Source of the DNA: Halobacteriales archaeon QH_10_67_22
GTDB lineage: Archaea > Halobacteriota > Halobacteria > Halobacteriales > Haloarculaceae
Reading direction: 5' to 3'
Length of the DNA stretch: 50,457 nt
NCBI GenBank assembly: GCA_003021305.1
Contig: PXQN01000014.1
Location: 1 to 50,457 of the forward strand
A program made the translations under genes and the position numbers. Positions 18,000-27,155 of this stretch are shown in pieces; within the stretch, counting starts at the first letter, position 1, and each line of letters starts with the position of its first letter. The notes beneath the pieces were generated by a model. The model was not told the origin of the DNA and ran no database searches. It saw nothing but the letters and a program-made list of their open reading frames with translations.

Positions 18000-18602
18000 A
18001 TGCAACCCTCTCGGCACGAAAAGGTGGCCGCCCTGTTCGAGGAGGAGCGCGAACTCCACCGACTGCTCTCGCAGGAGACCCGCCACTACATCGTCCAGTT
18101 CGTCCTCGCCCACCCCGAACACCTGCTGTCGCTCGACGAGCTGGACTACGCAGTCTCCTCCAAGGCGAAGGCGAGCATCCGCTCCCAACTCGACCGACTC
18201 ATTGAGGCGGGTATCATCGCCGAGTACACCCACGAGCCGTCAGCGGGCAAGCGCGACCTCCCGTCGAACTTCTACGGCTTCACCGACCACGGCATCGAAG
18301 TTCTGGAGCGGTTCCAGTACATCGAGGCACTTCCCGTCCTTCGGGCCCTGTACGACAATATGGAGAAGTCGGCCCGCGTCCAGCGGCACGAGGACGCTCC
18401 CCGACCGGAACTACCCGGTGCTGTTGAGGAGGCTCTCTCCTTCGACGAGGACGTCGAGACCGACCGGGACGTTCCCGAAACGACCTCGTTCGGCGGTGAG
18501 TCCGCCGAGGAAGGGTCTGGTTCGGCGGGGAACTCCGAAGAAGCCGAGATCGCGGATCCAGGCGGTGATCTGGACGAGCATCTCGACTTCGCCAACGACT
18601 GA
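18000..18602 (+). CDS. Winged-helix DNA-binding protein (ArsR/MarR-like) with acidic tail
   Basis: 200 residues. The first 125 form a winged-helix domain: ETRHYIVQFVLAHPEHLLSLDELDYAV, the recognition-helix region KASIRSQLDRLIEAGIIAEY, a wing (THEPSAGKRDLPSNFYGFTDHGIEVLERF), and a short dimer helix. The last 70 residues are acidic and disordered (EEGSGSAGNSEEAEIADPGGDLDE). The start at 18000 fits a TATA-like TGTTATGC about 27 bp upstream. A broken nuclease gene follows 5 bp later on the same strand, and this regulator-nuclease order suggests a former two-gene unit of a mobile region. The target is unknown. Confidence 0.75.
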   Translation: MQPSRHEKVAALFEEERELHRLLSQETRHYIVQFVLAHPEHLLSLDELDYAVSSKAKASIRSQLDRLIEAGIIAEYTHEPSAGKRDLPSNFYGFTDHGIEVLERFQYIEALPVLRALYDNMEKSARVQRHEDAPRPELPGAVEEALSFDEDVETDRDVPETTSFGGESAEEGSGSAGNSEEAEIADPGGDLDEHLDFAND

Positions 18603-18607
18603 TTCTG

Positions 18608-19206
18608 ATGCGGTTAGTCACGTGGAACTGCAATCAGGCGTTCCGCCGGAAGCAGCACCACCTTCTCGACCTCGAACCAGACATGGCGGTCGTGCCCGAA
18701 TGCGAGAATCCAGAGCAGAAAGGCGACTGGGCGGCGTGAACTGACTGGCGACGACCCGCACAAGGGCCTCGGCGTGTTCACACGGAACGGCGTCGCCATT
18801 CCGGACACCACAGTGATCAGGGAAGCCGACCACTTCCTCCACGTCGAGACCGATGCCGTAGACGTTCTCGCCGTGTGGGCGATGAACGACAAGGAGAATC
18901 CGCGGCAACGCTACATCGGCCAACTCCACACCGTCCTCGAAACCCACCCCGAACTAATCGGCGAGGACACGGTCGTCGCCGGTGACTTCAACTGGAACGT
19001 GACGTAGGACGAGTCACCGGACAGTCCGCTCTGCGGCGATGTCTCCGGCGTGCGAGCGGCGTTGAACGGGAACGGACTGCGCAGCGCCTACCACGCGGTG
19101 TGTGGTGACGAATTCGGCGAGGAGACGGAGGCGACGTTCTATATGCACAAGAAGGAGGGGCGGCCCCACCACATCGACTACGCGTTCGTACCCGGACCCC
19201 CATCAT
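18608..19206 (+). pseudogene. Endonuclease/exonuclease/phosphatase (EEP) family gene, broken
   Basis: The first part MRLVTWNCNQAFRRKQHHLLDLEPDMAVVPECEN (18608-18739) is the EEP N-terminus, with the Asn and Glu metal-site motifs, and stops at a TGA. Another frame continues LTGDDPHKGLGVFTRNG…VVAGDFNWNVT and meets TAG at 19005, then continues in the same frame as DESPDSPLCG…EATFYMHKKEGRPHHIDYAFVPG, the family's GDFN and HIDY(A/V) motifs. So there is at least one frameshift, one in-frame stop and a lost C-terminus. The sequence breaks off where an inverted-repeat-bounded block begins (19207). Confidence 0.75.
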
Positions 19207-20602
19207 TGTGTATAGTGACATGAGGTTTACGCGTGGGAACTCGAACGGTATCAGGGGCGGACATCGGACGAGCAAACAAATCAAAACCGACACTTTGGGA
19301 CCGGGACGATACAGACGAGCCACTGGGGGAGAGTTGCTCGAGGTGACCCGTCAGTGTTCGCTCTGGCCCACCGTGCGAGGGGTTGGTCGCGCCCAAACCG
19401 AAATTCGTACCCCTGGGACTGACCCGATTCCAGTTGATCGGCACTCGCTCCCGGGCCGTCGTCAGTTCTGGCGGTCAGGTGGGCCAGGAAAAGCGGAGTG
19501 GGGCCACTCCAGATTCAGAAACGACTGCCCTGCCCAGAGGGTTCTCCCGGTCCTGGCTGGTCACTTGTCTTCAGATTACGAGCGCGTTTCTCCGTCGTGT
19601 TAGATTAAGAAGTGAGGCGGTGGATCTGTCAGTTGTGGAGCGCGAGCGGACACCCGAGCCGACCGTTGAAGTGGGTATTCAGAACGATTGGTCGCTCCTC
19701 ATTCTGTCGGCAGGATGAAACCGGGAATCCCGAGTCGCGGTCGTTCTGGAGGACGATGTCTGTCGAATCTCTCTTGAGAACGAGTCACACTGAATGGAAA
19801 CGGGACAGGAGCTCGATCCACACGTCCGGTGCTCCGATAGCCCCGTGAGCGTGTAGATATTCCCGGTGACACAGTACGTCTCAGCGAGTCCTGGACCGAG
19901 CCCTCCACACATAGCGACAGCCGGGGCAATACTGGTTCGGCTTCACGAATCCGCTTTCAGACTGCGGTGCTTCGAGGTTCGACCCGACTCGTGGAATTCG
20001 TGTCGCCACGTTTTACTGGAGGTGTGTCGCGTTCTCCGGGTTGTTGCTGGCTCTGGGAGATCCGGGTCCGTGTCTTCGGACCCGAGTACCCGGCGTCAAA
20101 TCGAGCGAGCGTGCAGACCCCGCAGGACGTGGGCCTCTCACTATTGCTCTCTGCATGCCGGACATGGGTACGGTGTCGTACCACACCGACTACTCCTCGA
20201 CCAGCCTTACGTGGGGATCCGAACAAACCATCTCTCCCGAGTCAAACCCTTTGGGTTCGGGCGCGGCTTATCGGGTTCCTCGGCACTACACGAGAGTCCC
20301 CGCCCGAACGGCTTCTCGGCCGACAGCTCCCAAACGGTTAGTTGTGATTGTAAATAGTTTGCAGGCCAATGGAACGATTTTCACACCTCTAAAACTGACA
20401 CACCCGCACAGCGCAACCCCATACCCACAAATAAGGGTCTTTATCCGTAAGACTGGATAGCGGCCTCGGATCGACCGGCTGTGACGGGTAAGACCTGCAG
20501 GTGTTCGGGGTGGAGCTACTGTCGCTGTCGAGTAGCAGGTGTCGGTCATCCGGAATCCGCTGGTTCCCCACCAGTGGCGTAAACCGTATGTCGATGTACA
20601 CA
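19207..20602. mobile_element. 1.4 kb ORF-poor block with inverted-repeat ends (possible decayed insertion sequence)
   Basis: The left edge TGTGTATAGTGACATGAGG-TTTACGCG…TGGGAAC (19207-19240) is matched on the opposite strand by TGTGTACATCGACATACGG-TTTACGCC…GGGGAAC (20602-20563). The block is 1396 bp, typical for an insertion sequence, and starts exactly where the EEP pseudogene loses its homology. No transposase motif is readable in any frame, so it would be a decayed copy. A third copy of the end sequence is at 24940-24976. No target duplication is obvious. The alternative is a non-transposon repeat. Confidence 0.4.
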
Positions 20603-20649
20603 GCGTCGGTGCGTTCGTCGGGGGTGGTGGGTCGGCGGTCGTCGCTCTC

Positions 20650-21159
20650 TCACTCGAAGGGGTTCATACTCAAATTGACTGGCGCCTCGACGTCGTACTG
20701 GCCCGCGATGTCGGAAAGGGATTTTTTCATCGCAGGACCGGCGTACTGCAGGTACGCGTCGGCCAGTTGTTCCACGACGAGCTGTTTGCTCCCGTCGATC
20801 TCCGCTACGTGACCGTCTTGGTCGAGCTCGATAGGCTCGATGTCCTGTGCGGCCGACAGCGCCACATCCTCACCGAGTTCCCCTCCGACGTACTCGATAA
20901 TATCCTGAGCCATTCCCTCGTAGCCCGACAGTTCCGGTTCGTCGTCGGGTCCCGACATCCGGTCTGCGGTCTCTCCGATCGCCTCGAGCGTCGACTCGTC
21001 TTGCATGACGAGCACCGGTTTGAGGTCCTCCGGGAGGTCGCGGTCGGTCCCGGTGGACCGTCCGAGCAGATGTTCGGTGATGACGCCCAGCGTGTCCGCG
21101 TCGTAACTGTGGAGTTTTTCGAGGATGAACTCCGGAATCTCGTCGGTCGGTTCTGTCAT
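20650..21159 (-). CDS. Acidic hypothetical protein
   Basis: 169 residues starting MTEPTDEIPEFILEKLHSYDADTLGVITEHLLGR. It is mostly helical and very acidic, with no cysteines or membrane segments and no recognised catalytic motif. Haloarchaeal codon use and length support a real gene. It stands alone, upstream of the ribbon-helix-helix/ammonium-transporter pair on the same strand and downstream of the 1.4 kb block. The function is unknown; the polar helical character would fit a small protein-protein adaptor. Confidence 0.6.
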   Translation of the reverse strand: MTEPTDEIPEFILEKLHSYDADTLGVITEHLLGRSTGTDRDLPEDLKPVLVMQDESTLEAIGETADRMSGPDDEPELSGYEGMAQDIIEYVGGELGEDVALSAAQDIEPIELDQDGHVAEIDGSKQLVVEQLADAYLQYAGPAMKKSLSDIAGQYDVEAPVNLSMNPFE

Positions 21160-21266
21160 GTTACCCTGATGCCCTCAGTGGCCGTTCGGTCACAGATTCT
21201 GTTCCCCGATTACCCCGTCTCGACGGACCGTGGGCGCTCTCACTGACAGACCGAACTGCAGCGCGG

Positions 21267-21572
21267 TCAGCGCCACCCCATCGCTCCGTCGTCATCGTCC
21301 TCCTCTGTCTCCGCTGGCTCCTCCTGTGTACGCAGACTCTCCTCCAGGTTCTCGATTCGCTTCAGTAGCTGTTCTCTGCTCTGTTGGTCGGAGTCAGCGG
21401 CCGGATCTCCGTTCTCTGCATTCGAGGTATCTGGCTGTGCCTCCGACCCACCAGTGCGATGTTTCTCGAGCACCCGCTGGATCACGTCGGACCGCGTGTC
21501 GTCGGTCTCGTTGGCGACCCGGTCGATCCATTCCCGCTGTGATTCGGTCACTGAAACGTGTATTCGTGGCAT
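21267..21572 (-). CDS. Ribbon-helix-helix (CopG-like) protein downstream of the ammonium transporter
   Basis: 101 residues. MPRIHVSVTESQREWIDRVANETDDTRSDVIQRVLEKH is a classic ribbon-helix-helix domain: a beta strand with alternating residues (RIHVSV) and two helices. A polar linker, a predicted coiled coil (SREQLLKRIENLEESLR) and an acidic end follow. It starts 4 bp after the stop of the ammonium transporter, so the two form an operon. Archaeal amt genes are usually paired with the PII protein GlnK; here a DNA-binding-type protein takes that place. It may be an autoregulator, but this is inference. Confidence 0.7.
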   Translation of the reverse strand: MPRIHVSVTESQREWIDRVANETDDTRSDVIQRVLEKHRTGGSEAQPDTSNAENGDPAADSDQQSREQLLKRIENLEESLRTQEEPAETEEDDDDGAMGWR

Positions 21573-21576
21573 GACT

Positions 21577-22893
21577 CTAGTCGTCAGTGGTTCCACCTTC
21601 GCCGCGTTCGCGCCCGATACCGGTGCTGTCGGTAAACTCCGGGTACGCCTTGATACCGTGCTCGCCGCGGTCCAGACCGACGCGCTCTTCGGTCTCGTCG
21701 ACCCGCAGACCAACCGTCAGGTCTGCGAGTTTGAACACGACAGCGGTCCCGACGACCGTCCAGACCGCGATCACCAGGACCCCGATCACCTGCATCCCGA
21801 GCTGGACGGCCGAAAACCCGCCGACTGCGAACACGGGGATCAGGAGCGTCCCGATCGCGCCTGCGGTGCCGTGGACGGCGAACACACCACAAACGTCGTC
21901 GATCTTGAGATTGTTCACGACCCAGAAGTAGACGATCGGGACCTGTGCGCCGCCGAGGAGGCCGATGACGATGGCTCCCCACCACTCGACGTACGCGCAG
22001 GCGCCGGTGATGGCCACGAGTCCGGCGACGAGCCCGTTAGCGGTGAACAGCGGGTCCGGTTTGCCCTTCCAGAACCCGGTCACGATGGCGGCGGCGACGA
22101 TGCCAGCCCCCATCCCGAGCGTCGTGTTCAGGGCGACTCTGCCGAGTGCATCGCCGGCGAACGCGAGTTCGCCGCTCTCTACCGAGAGCACCGTCGCCTG
22201 CGTCCCGACGTTGAACCCGTACCAGCCGAACGCGAGGATGAACGTGCCGATCACGGCGAACGTGATCGAGTGGCCCGGGATCGGAACCCGATTGCCGTCG
22301 TCGTCGAAGCGTTCCCGTCGCGGCCCGATCATGTACGCGCCGACCAGTCCGGCGACGCCGCCGAGCATGTGGACGACCGTCGCACCGGCGAAATCGAGGT
22401 ACCCGACGCCCAGCTCCGCGCCGACGAACCCGTCCGGTGAGAGTAAGCCGCCGTTCCAGACGAACCCCTGCACGACCGGGTATATCACCGCCGTGAGACC
22501 GATCGAGTAGATCACGTACGCGCGGAACTTGATCCGGCCCGCGACGGCCCCGCTGACGATCGTCGCTGCCGTCATGGCGAACACTGCACCGAACAACCAC
22601 GTGACCCACGCGCCGGAGTCACCGACGTACGCGAACGCCTCCGTGACGGAGTATCCACCCGTGGACGTCAGACCGCCAGCCAGCGCCGCGATACCGAACC
22701 CGGCCACGAAGTACACCAGAACGCCGATACCCCAGTCCAGCAGGTTCTTCATCAGCACGTTCGCCGTGTTTTTCGTCCTGACCTGCCCAGCCTCCAGCAT
22801 CGCGAAGCCAGGCTGCATGAAAAAGATCAGGAACGCCGTCACCAGTACCCACACTGTGTTCACACCCTCCGAGAGTGCCGTGAGGTCGACCAT
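21577..22893 (-). CDS. amt: Ammonium transporter (Amt/MEP/Rh family)
   Basis: 438 residues with about 11 membrane helices. Conserved elements are FFMQPGFAMLEAGQVRTKNT in helix 1-2, FAGATVVHMLGGVAG with the first pore histidine, and VFAVHGTAGAIG with the second. The C-terminal cytosolic tail ends GVDLGEHGIKAY-like (RVDETEERVGLDRGEHGIKAYPEF), the segment that contacts PII proteins in relatives. It conducts ammonium/ammonia into the cell. The upstream AT-rich promoter region (22894-23100) has TATA-like GTTAAAAC. No glnK is present in the window. Confidence 0.95.
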   Translation of the reverse strand: MVDLTALSEGVNTVWVLVTAFLIFFMQPGFAMLEAGQVRTKNTANVLMKNLLDWGIGVLVYFVAGFGIAALAGGLTSTGGYSVTEAFAYVGDSGAWVTWLFGAVFAMTAATIVSGAVAGRIKFRAYVIYSIGLTAVIYPVVQGFVWNGGLLSPDGFVGAELGVGYLDFAGATVVHMLGGVAGLVGAYMIGPRRERFDDDGNRVPIPGHSITFAVIGTFILAFGWYGFNVGTQATVLSVESGELAFAGDALGRVALNTTLGMGAGIVAAAIVTGFWKGKPDPLFTANGLVAGLVAITGACAYVEWWGAIVIGLLGGAQVPIVYFWVVNNLKIDDVCGVFAVHGTAGAIGTLLIPVFAVGGFSAVQLGMQVIGVLVIAVWTVVGTAVVFKLADLTVGLRVDETEERVGLDRGEHGIKAYPEFTDSTGIGRERGEGGTTDD

Positions 22894-23150
22894 CGCTACC
22901 CGTCACCTCCACCGACAGCTCTCTCACCACTGTTCGATTTTCGGCTCCTTACGCCGTATATTGCCGTTTTAACCCAGACCATGCCTGTCCGGACAGTAAG
23001 ATCAGATATCACACTAATAGTTAACCATCGTTTTTCATAGTTAGAAGATATCCAAAAATACTGGCCGAATATTTGAATATATAATTCACTGTTCGACGGT
23101 ATCGGCTCCGTCCCGCACTGGAGACTGCAGACCAGCTGGGTATCGAGTGA

Positions 23151-23257
23151 TACGGTCGTGCGTACCCAATTTCGGCAGTGTCAGTGAAGACCGGCGTCTC
23201 GGACCACGGAGAGGGCCCTCTGTTTCGTGGGAATACAAAGAATTACGCACGACCGTA
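23151..23257 (-). mobile_element. F1 element copy 4 (107 bp, inverted orientation)
   Basis: Both ends carry TACGGTCGTGCGTA, with TGA flanks (23148-23150 and 23258-23260). The interior is reversed relative to the other full F1 copies. In its central hairpin AGAGGGCCCTCT is a perfect palindrome where other copies differ. It lies between the amt promoter region and the DUF5805 gene. Confidence 0.85.
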
Positions 23258-23454
23258 TGAGAGCGGACGCGCCCACCCTCCAGGGATGTTTCGACATAGC
23301 TGATATTTCCACACACGTATATATGAAATGATGATTCGCTCTGCCGAAAGGCGGACAGTCGACTCGATAGTTGGACCCGTCCGTGAGTGTCCCGGGAGTG
23401 TTTAGCCGTGAGACTGGGGGTAGTTTGATTGTGCTCCGGTCCGAACTCGGACCG

Positions 23455-23880
23455 ATGGCGGACCAGGACCTCGACACGGAGCGAGTGACTGTTCGAACGT
23501 ACGTCCCGAAATACCAGCGAGACCGGTGGGACGCGGAGGCAGAGCGATTAGACATGAGCCGCAGTGAGTTCGTCCGGTCGATGGTCCAGGCCGGCCGGAG
23601 TGGATTCTTCGAGGGCGACGCCACCATCGAAGAGTCGGTTACCGGCGACGGCGAGGACACGACCGACGGGGACGGCCCGGCAGAGACCGGGCAAGCAGCT
23701 GACCTCGAAACACAGGTCGTCGAGACGCTCACTGACAGCGGACACCTCTCCTGGGACGAACTGCTCGGGGCGGTAACGGACGATATCGAGGACCGACTCG
23801 AGGCCACCCTCCAGGACCTCCAGGCCGCCGATCGAGTCCGATACAGTGGTCGAAACGGGGGGTACACGCTCGATGAGTAG
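23455..23880 (+). CDS. DUF5805-type protein (ribbon-helix-helix plus winged-helix-like part)
   Basis: 141 residues. The N-terminal part ERVTVRTYVPKYQRDRWDAEAERLDMSRSEFVRSMVQAGRSGF is a ribbon-helix-helix-like domain. An acidic spacer follows, and the C-terminal 55 residues (QVVETLTDSGHLSWDELLGAV…RVRYSGRNGGYTLDE) look like a small winged helix. In haloarchaea this protein is typically encoded just before a tyrosine recombinase, as here: the stop codon overlaps the recombinase start by 8 nt. It is probably an accessory DNA-binding factor for that recombinase. The start at 23455 is preferred over 23371 because homology begins with ADQD. Confidence 0.8.
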   Translation: MADQDLDTERVTVRTYVPKYQRDRWDAEAERLDMSRSEFVRSMVQAGRSGFFEGDATIEESVTGDGEDTTDGDGPAETGQAADLETQVVETLTDSGHLSWDELLGAVTDDIEDRLEATLQDLQAADRVRYSGRNGGYTLDE

Positions 23881-24898
23881 TGACGCCGGACGGGCCGACG
23901 GCGCCGACAGCGACCCGGTCGATTACTTCCTCGAGGACATCACCTACCAGGGGAAGAGCCAGCGGACCAGAGACGCCTACGAGCGCGTTCTCTCGGAGTT
24001 CGAAGCGTATCTCGACGGTCGCGGGCTGGGGCTGGCCGAGGCGAACCACCGCGACTGCATGGCCTGGATCCACCGACTCCGCGGGGACGTCGGCGAGAGT
24101 ACGGTGGCGACCTACGCTTCTTATCTTCACCGCTTTTATGCGTATATGACCGAGGTCGGAACGTTCGAGGACAACCCGATGGCGCTGGTGATGGAGGAGA
24201 TCGACGAATCGATCGCGACCGACCCCCAGCGGCGCGACCTCTCGGTCCCGGCGATGCGGTCGTTCGTCGGGGAGATCGGCCATCCACTGGACCGCGCGGT
24301 GGTTCTCACACTCCTCAAGACGGGACTCAGGGCCGGCGAACTCTGTAATCTAGACCTCAGGGACGTACACCTCGACGCCGAGACCTCCGTCGGTCCCCGG
24401 GCAAATCTCGACGGCAAACCCCGGTCGCTGTACGTCCCGGCCGAACCGACTCAGGGCAGCGAGTACAACGGCGAGGTCCGGACGGCATCGAACAAGCGCA
24501 AGCGCGCGACAACCGTTCCCGTCGACGAGGAGCTAGAACGGGCGTTAGGACGCTGGCTCGCAGTCAGACCGGACCCCCGGTCGGGCGCAGACCCGCTGTT
24601 CGTCAGCACCTCGGGTGAGTGGGGGAAGCGACTCACGCCGGATATGGTCCACCACCTCGTCGAGACGCGCGCCCGGGAGCAAGGCTGGTACACCGAAGGC
24701 GGAGGCCCGGAGGAGAACGTCACGCCTCACTACTTCAGGCACTTCTTCACGACACACCTCCGCGACAGAACCGGAGACCGGGGTATCGTCAAGTACCTCC
24801 GTGGTGACGTCGCCACGGACGTCATCGACACCTACACCCACGACTGGGGCGACCGCGTCCGGCGCGTCTACGAGGCCAACATCTACTCGCTCTGTTGA
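23873..24898 (+). CDS. Tyrosine recombinase/integrase (XerC/D-like)
   Basis: 341 residues. The N-terminal SAM-like core-binding domain (residues 15-115) includes TYQGKSQRTRDAYERVLSEF and ESTVATYASYLHRFYAYM. The catalytic domain has Arg in KTGLRAGELCNL (about 150), HYFRHFF (about 285-292, the His-x-x-Arg box) and the nucleophile Tyr in VIDTYTHD (about 320). All catalytic residues are present. It is translationally coupled to the DUF5805 gene. No tRNA or attachment site is seen next to it, so it is more likely a resident chromosomal recombinase than the integrase of a recent provirus. Confidence 0.9.
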   Translation: MSSDAGRADGADSDPVDYFLEDITYQGKSQRTRDAYERVLSEFEAYLDGRGLGLAEANHRDCMAWIHRLRGDVGESTVATYASYLHRFYAYMTEVGTFEDNPMALVMEEIDESIATDPQRRDLSVPAMRSFVGEIGHPLDRAVVLTLLKTGLRAGELCNLDLRDVHLDAETSVGPRANLDGKPRSLYVPAEPTQGSEYNGEVRTASNKRKRATTVPVDEELERALGRWLAVRPDPRSGADPLFVSTSGEWGKRLTPDMVHHLVETRAREQGWYTEGGGPEENVTPHYFRHFFTTHLRDRTGDRGIVKYLRGDVATDVIDTYTHDWGDRVRRVYEANIYSLC

Positions 24899-25566
24899 GT
24901 TCCTGGCCGGATACTGATGCTTTCGCTACAGGTCTGCTGTTTCTCCCATGACGTATAAACCGTATTTCGCTATACAGAATCGGGATGGTGGCGGGAAAAA
25001 CCACGCCAGCAACCCAATTCAGGTGAACACTCACTGCAGCCTGACGTGCCTACTGGGGGAGTATTCGTCGGCAGACCGGTTTTTCGACGGACGGCAGCTC
25101 GGCAGTGTTCGAACTCCATCGAGTGGTCTACGTGTGAACTGTGAGCACAAGCGAGTTGATGCCACAGGAAAAGGTACCAGGCCAGGACAGATGTAGCCGT
25201 CAACCGGCAACTTCTGACTCGTAGGTTTAGGTAGAAAGTCATTACTACGGGAGTATACTGTGATTACCGGGCTGCAGTTGTCGCTGACAGAAATATCATA
25301 GATCCGGAAAGACCTTCTGTCGGATTCATCGCCGACTGTACTATCTGCGTACGTTCGGGATACAGGCCAGAACTGTTTACGACAATTACAATTACATACC
25401 TATTACTGTAATACGATTCGAGTGGGTCAACGTTCGCCGAAATCCCGGACAGGAGTCCCGAACCTCCGGTTTCGTACTGTCTGCTCCGCCACCCTCGACG
25501 GGGGTAACACTCGATTAACAATGCGTAGGGCCGGAACGCAGGGCGGAGTTCAACCGGACGATGGCC
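24899..25566. other. Stretch without a supported gene; carries a third copy of the inverted-repeat end
   Basis: 668 bp of lowered GC. TATAAACCGTATTTCGCTATACA (24954-24976 region) matches the ends of the 19207-20602 block, read on the minus strand. A-T rich DNA at 25370-25420 has no promoter-gene pairing that can be supported. Short frames here lack haloarchaeal codon use. Confidence 0.4.
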
Positions 25567-25569
25567 TCA

Positions 25570-25676
25570 TACGGTCGTGCGTAATTCTTTGTATTCCCAT
25601 GAAACAGAAGGCTCTCTCCGTGGTCCGAAACGCCGATCCGAACCGACACTGCAGAAATTAGGTACGCACGACCGTA
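25570..25676 (+). mobile_element. F1 element copy 5 (107 bp)
   Basis: Perfect TACGGTCGTGCGTA ends with TCA on both sides (25567-25569 and 25677-25679). The interior agrees with copies 1 and 3 over most of its length. It lies in an intergenic region with no gene close by, so it is a plain insertion. Confidence 0.87.
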
Positions 25677-25679
25677 TCA

Positions 25680-26237
25680 GCGTCGACGGTCACTGCCGGT
25701 GTGGGTCTCTTGACGAGCTGGAGAAAACGAATTGGATCGGGAGCATTTGGGGCCCGGAAGCGCCGGACCCCGGGGGGGTCCACGATGGGGTGGGTGGACT
25801 GTGCCGTCGTCCCGCCGTCCCGGCGGGCACCGGGACGAACCGACGGGATGCAGGTTTGGGGTCGGTGAATCGGGAACGGGCCGAGCGAAGGCACGCCGTC
25901 TCGGACTCCGTGTGTGTCAGTTGGTTTCGATCGGTCGGGTAACGGGTTGACGGCACCGTATATAGACCCGAGATGCATAAAAACCCGTCCGATAGTTTAC
26001 GAACGCTCCACGCGGTAAGACTCTGGTACCGATGCTGTTGACTCAGTGATGTATCCCGGACGGACGCAAGCAGTTACTGGCGTCGACGAGGTCGAGAGGC
26101 CCGTCCGGCCCCCGGTCAGACCGACGAACATCGGTCAGTGAGCTATCGCGAGGCGACTGTCGGTTCGGGTCATACACGGGCACAAATGAGTGTTAACAAT
26201 TGTATTACAATAGTAGTCGCGCGCCAGAGGAGGCACA
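25680..26237. other. Stretch without a supported gene
   Basis: 558 bp. A 30-codon frame at 26050-26142 (MYPGRTQAVTGVDEVERPVR…) is the only frame of moderate quality. The region before 26238 has an AT-rich promoter-like patch (AACAATTGTATTACAATAG) that serves the DUF7511 gene. Nothing else is recognised. Confidence 0.4.
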
Positions 26238-26435
26238 ATGGTGTCAGACGTATCACGGCGGGACGAAAGCAAAACGACGAGCACGCGCGGCGACTATCGC
26301 GCAGTCGTCGACCGGTACGAAGACGAACCCAATCAGTGTACTATTTACGCTGCTGATGACGGGGACGACTGTGAACGGACGGCCTGGGTACGGGCCCGAG
26401 CCCCCTACTTCCTCGACATCCGGGCACACCGGTAA
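26238..26435 (+). CDS. DUF7511-like small protein
   Basis: 65 residues starting MVSDVSRRDESKTTSTRGDY. The core YRAVVDRYEDEPNQCTIYAADDGDDCERTAWVRA matches the pattern of the haloarchaeal DUF7511 family (a VVDRYED…CTIYP-type strand pair followed by TAWI). An unusual strong ribosome-binding site, GAGGAGG, sits 7 nt upstream. The C-terminus YFLDIRAHR is shorter than usual. The function is unknown; family members are often found near small regulators, as here. Confidence 0.65.
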   Translation: MVSDVSRRDESKTTSTRGDYRAVVDRYEDEPNQCTIYAADDGDDCERTAWVRARAPYFLDIRAHR

Positions 26436-26546
26436 CAGCCGGCCGTTCGCGGGGGCTACACGCCAGCTGACGGGCTGTGGGCTGGCCTCGTCTAGGGGAG
26501 AAAACGGTGAGAAACCGGACGAGCGGTTCTGACTGCTGTCGTACCC

Positions 26547-27155
26547 TTACGCGTCGGCACGGTGGTGGACGACAGCGACAATCACGACGGCTGTCAGACA
26601 GGCGAGACCGATCAGAATCGGCAAGACACTCGACCCGAGGAACCCGGCCGTCAGTAGCGAGACCAGCCCCACCCCTGCAGCCGACCCGTAGTAGAGCGGC
26701 CATGGTCGTTTCTCCTCACCGGCCCAGTCGGTATACTGTTCGAGTTGCGCGGCGTTCGGACCGGTCTCGACGAGCCCACGGTTCTGGTTGAAGTCGATAA
26801 CGTCCATGTCGTCCATCTTCGGCAGGTGACACTGGTAGAGCCCGACGTAGGCACACTTGCGCTCGCGGGAGGAGATCTGTTTGACCGGTGTGTCGTTTTC
26901 GTTGGCCGCGACGTGTTCCGCGAGGTTGCCCAGTGCAACCGGTTCTTCGTGGTCGGCGAGATAGCGGAGAACCGTTCGACGCCGTTCGTTTTTGAGGACC
27001 TCGAACACCTGGTCGAGCGGCAGTGCGGACACTGTCTCGGGGTCGTCACCCTCCACGCCGGTAGACTCGTCTCGGGAGTCGTCGCCTTCGACGCCCTCGT
27101 CCTCGTAGCCTTCTAACGGCGTCGCACTGTTCATTGTCTCTTTTTCTGCCGACAT
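26547..27155 (-). CDS. DUF7344-type winged-helix protein with two C-terminal membrane helices
   Basis: 202 residues. After a 45-residue acidic N-terminus comes LDQVFEVLKNERRRTVLRYLADHEEPVALGNLAEHVAANEND and KCAYVGLYQCHLPKMDDMDVIDFNQNRGLV, a winged helix of the DUF7344 type. Two hydrophobic helices (YYGSAAGVGLVSLLTAGFLG and VLPILIGLACLTAVVIVAVV) end the protein, so it is a membrane-anchored transcription-factor-like protein. The start at 27155 overlaps the stop of a 45-codon upstream ORF (TAATG); an internal start at 27134 is possible. It is related to the gene at 28217. Confidence 0.8.
   Translation of the reverse strand: MSAEKETMNSATPLEGYEDEGVEGDDSRDESTGVEGDDPETVSALPLDQVFEVLKNERRRTVLRYLADHEEPVALGNLAEHVAANENDTPVKQISSRERKCAYVGLYQCHLPKMDDMDVIDFNQNRGLVETGPNAAQLEQYTDWAGEEKRPWPLYYGSAAGVGLVSLLTAGFLGSSVLPILIGLACLTAVVIVAVVHHRADA

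Noticed and set aside
19383-19718. 111-codon frame in the 1.4 kb block
   Set aside because: Composition does not look haloarchaeal and no motif is present; could be decayed transposase sequence but cannot be supported.
23873-24898. Idea that the recombinase marks an integrated provirus
   Set aside because: No tRNA, direct attachment repeats, capsid or replication genes nearby; the DUF5805-recombinase pair is typical of resident haloarchaeal chromosomes.
25264-25521. 85-codon minus frame in an AT-rich stretch
   Set aside because: Residue composition and codon use are atypical, no domain, no ribosome-binding or promoter spacing.
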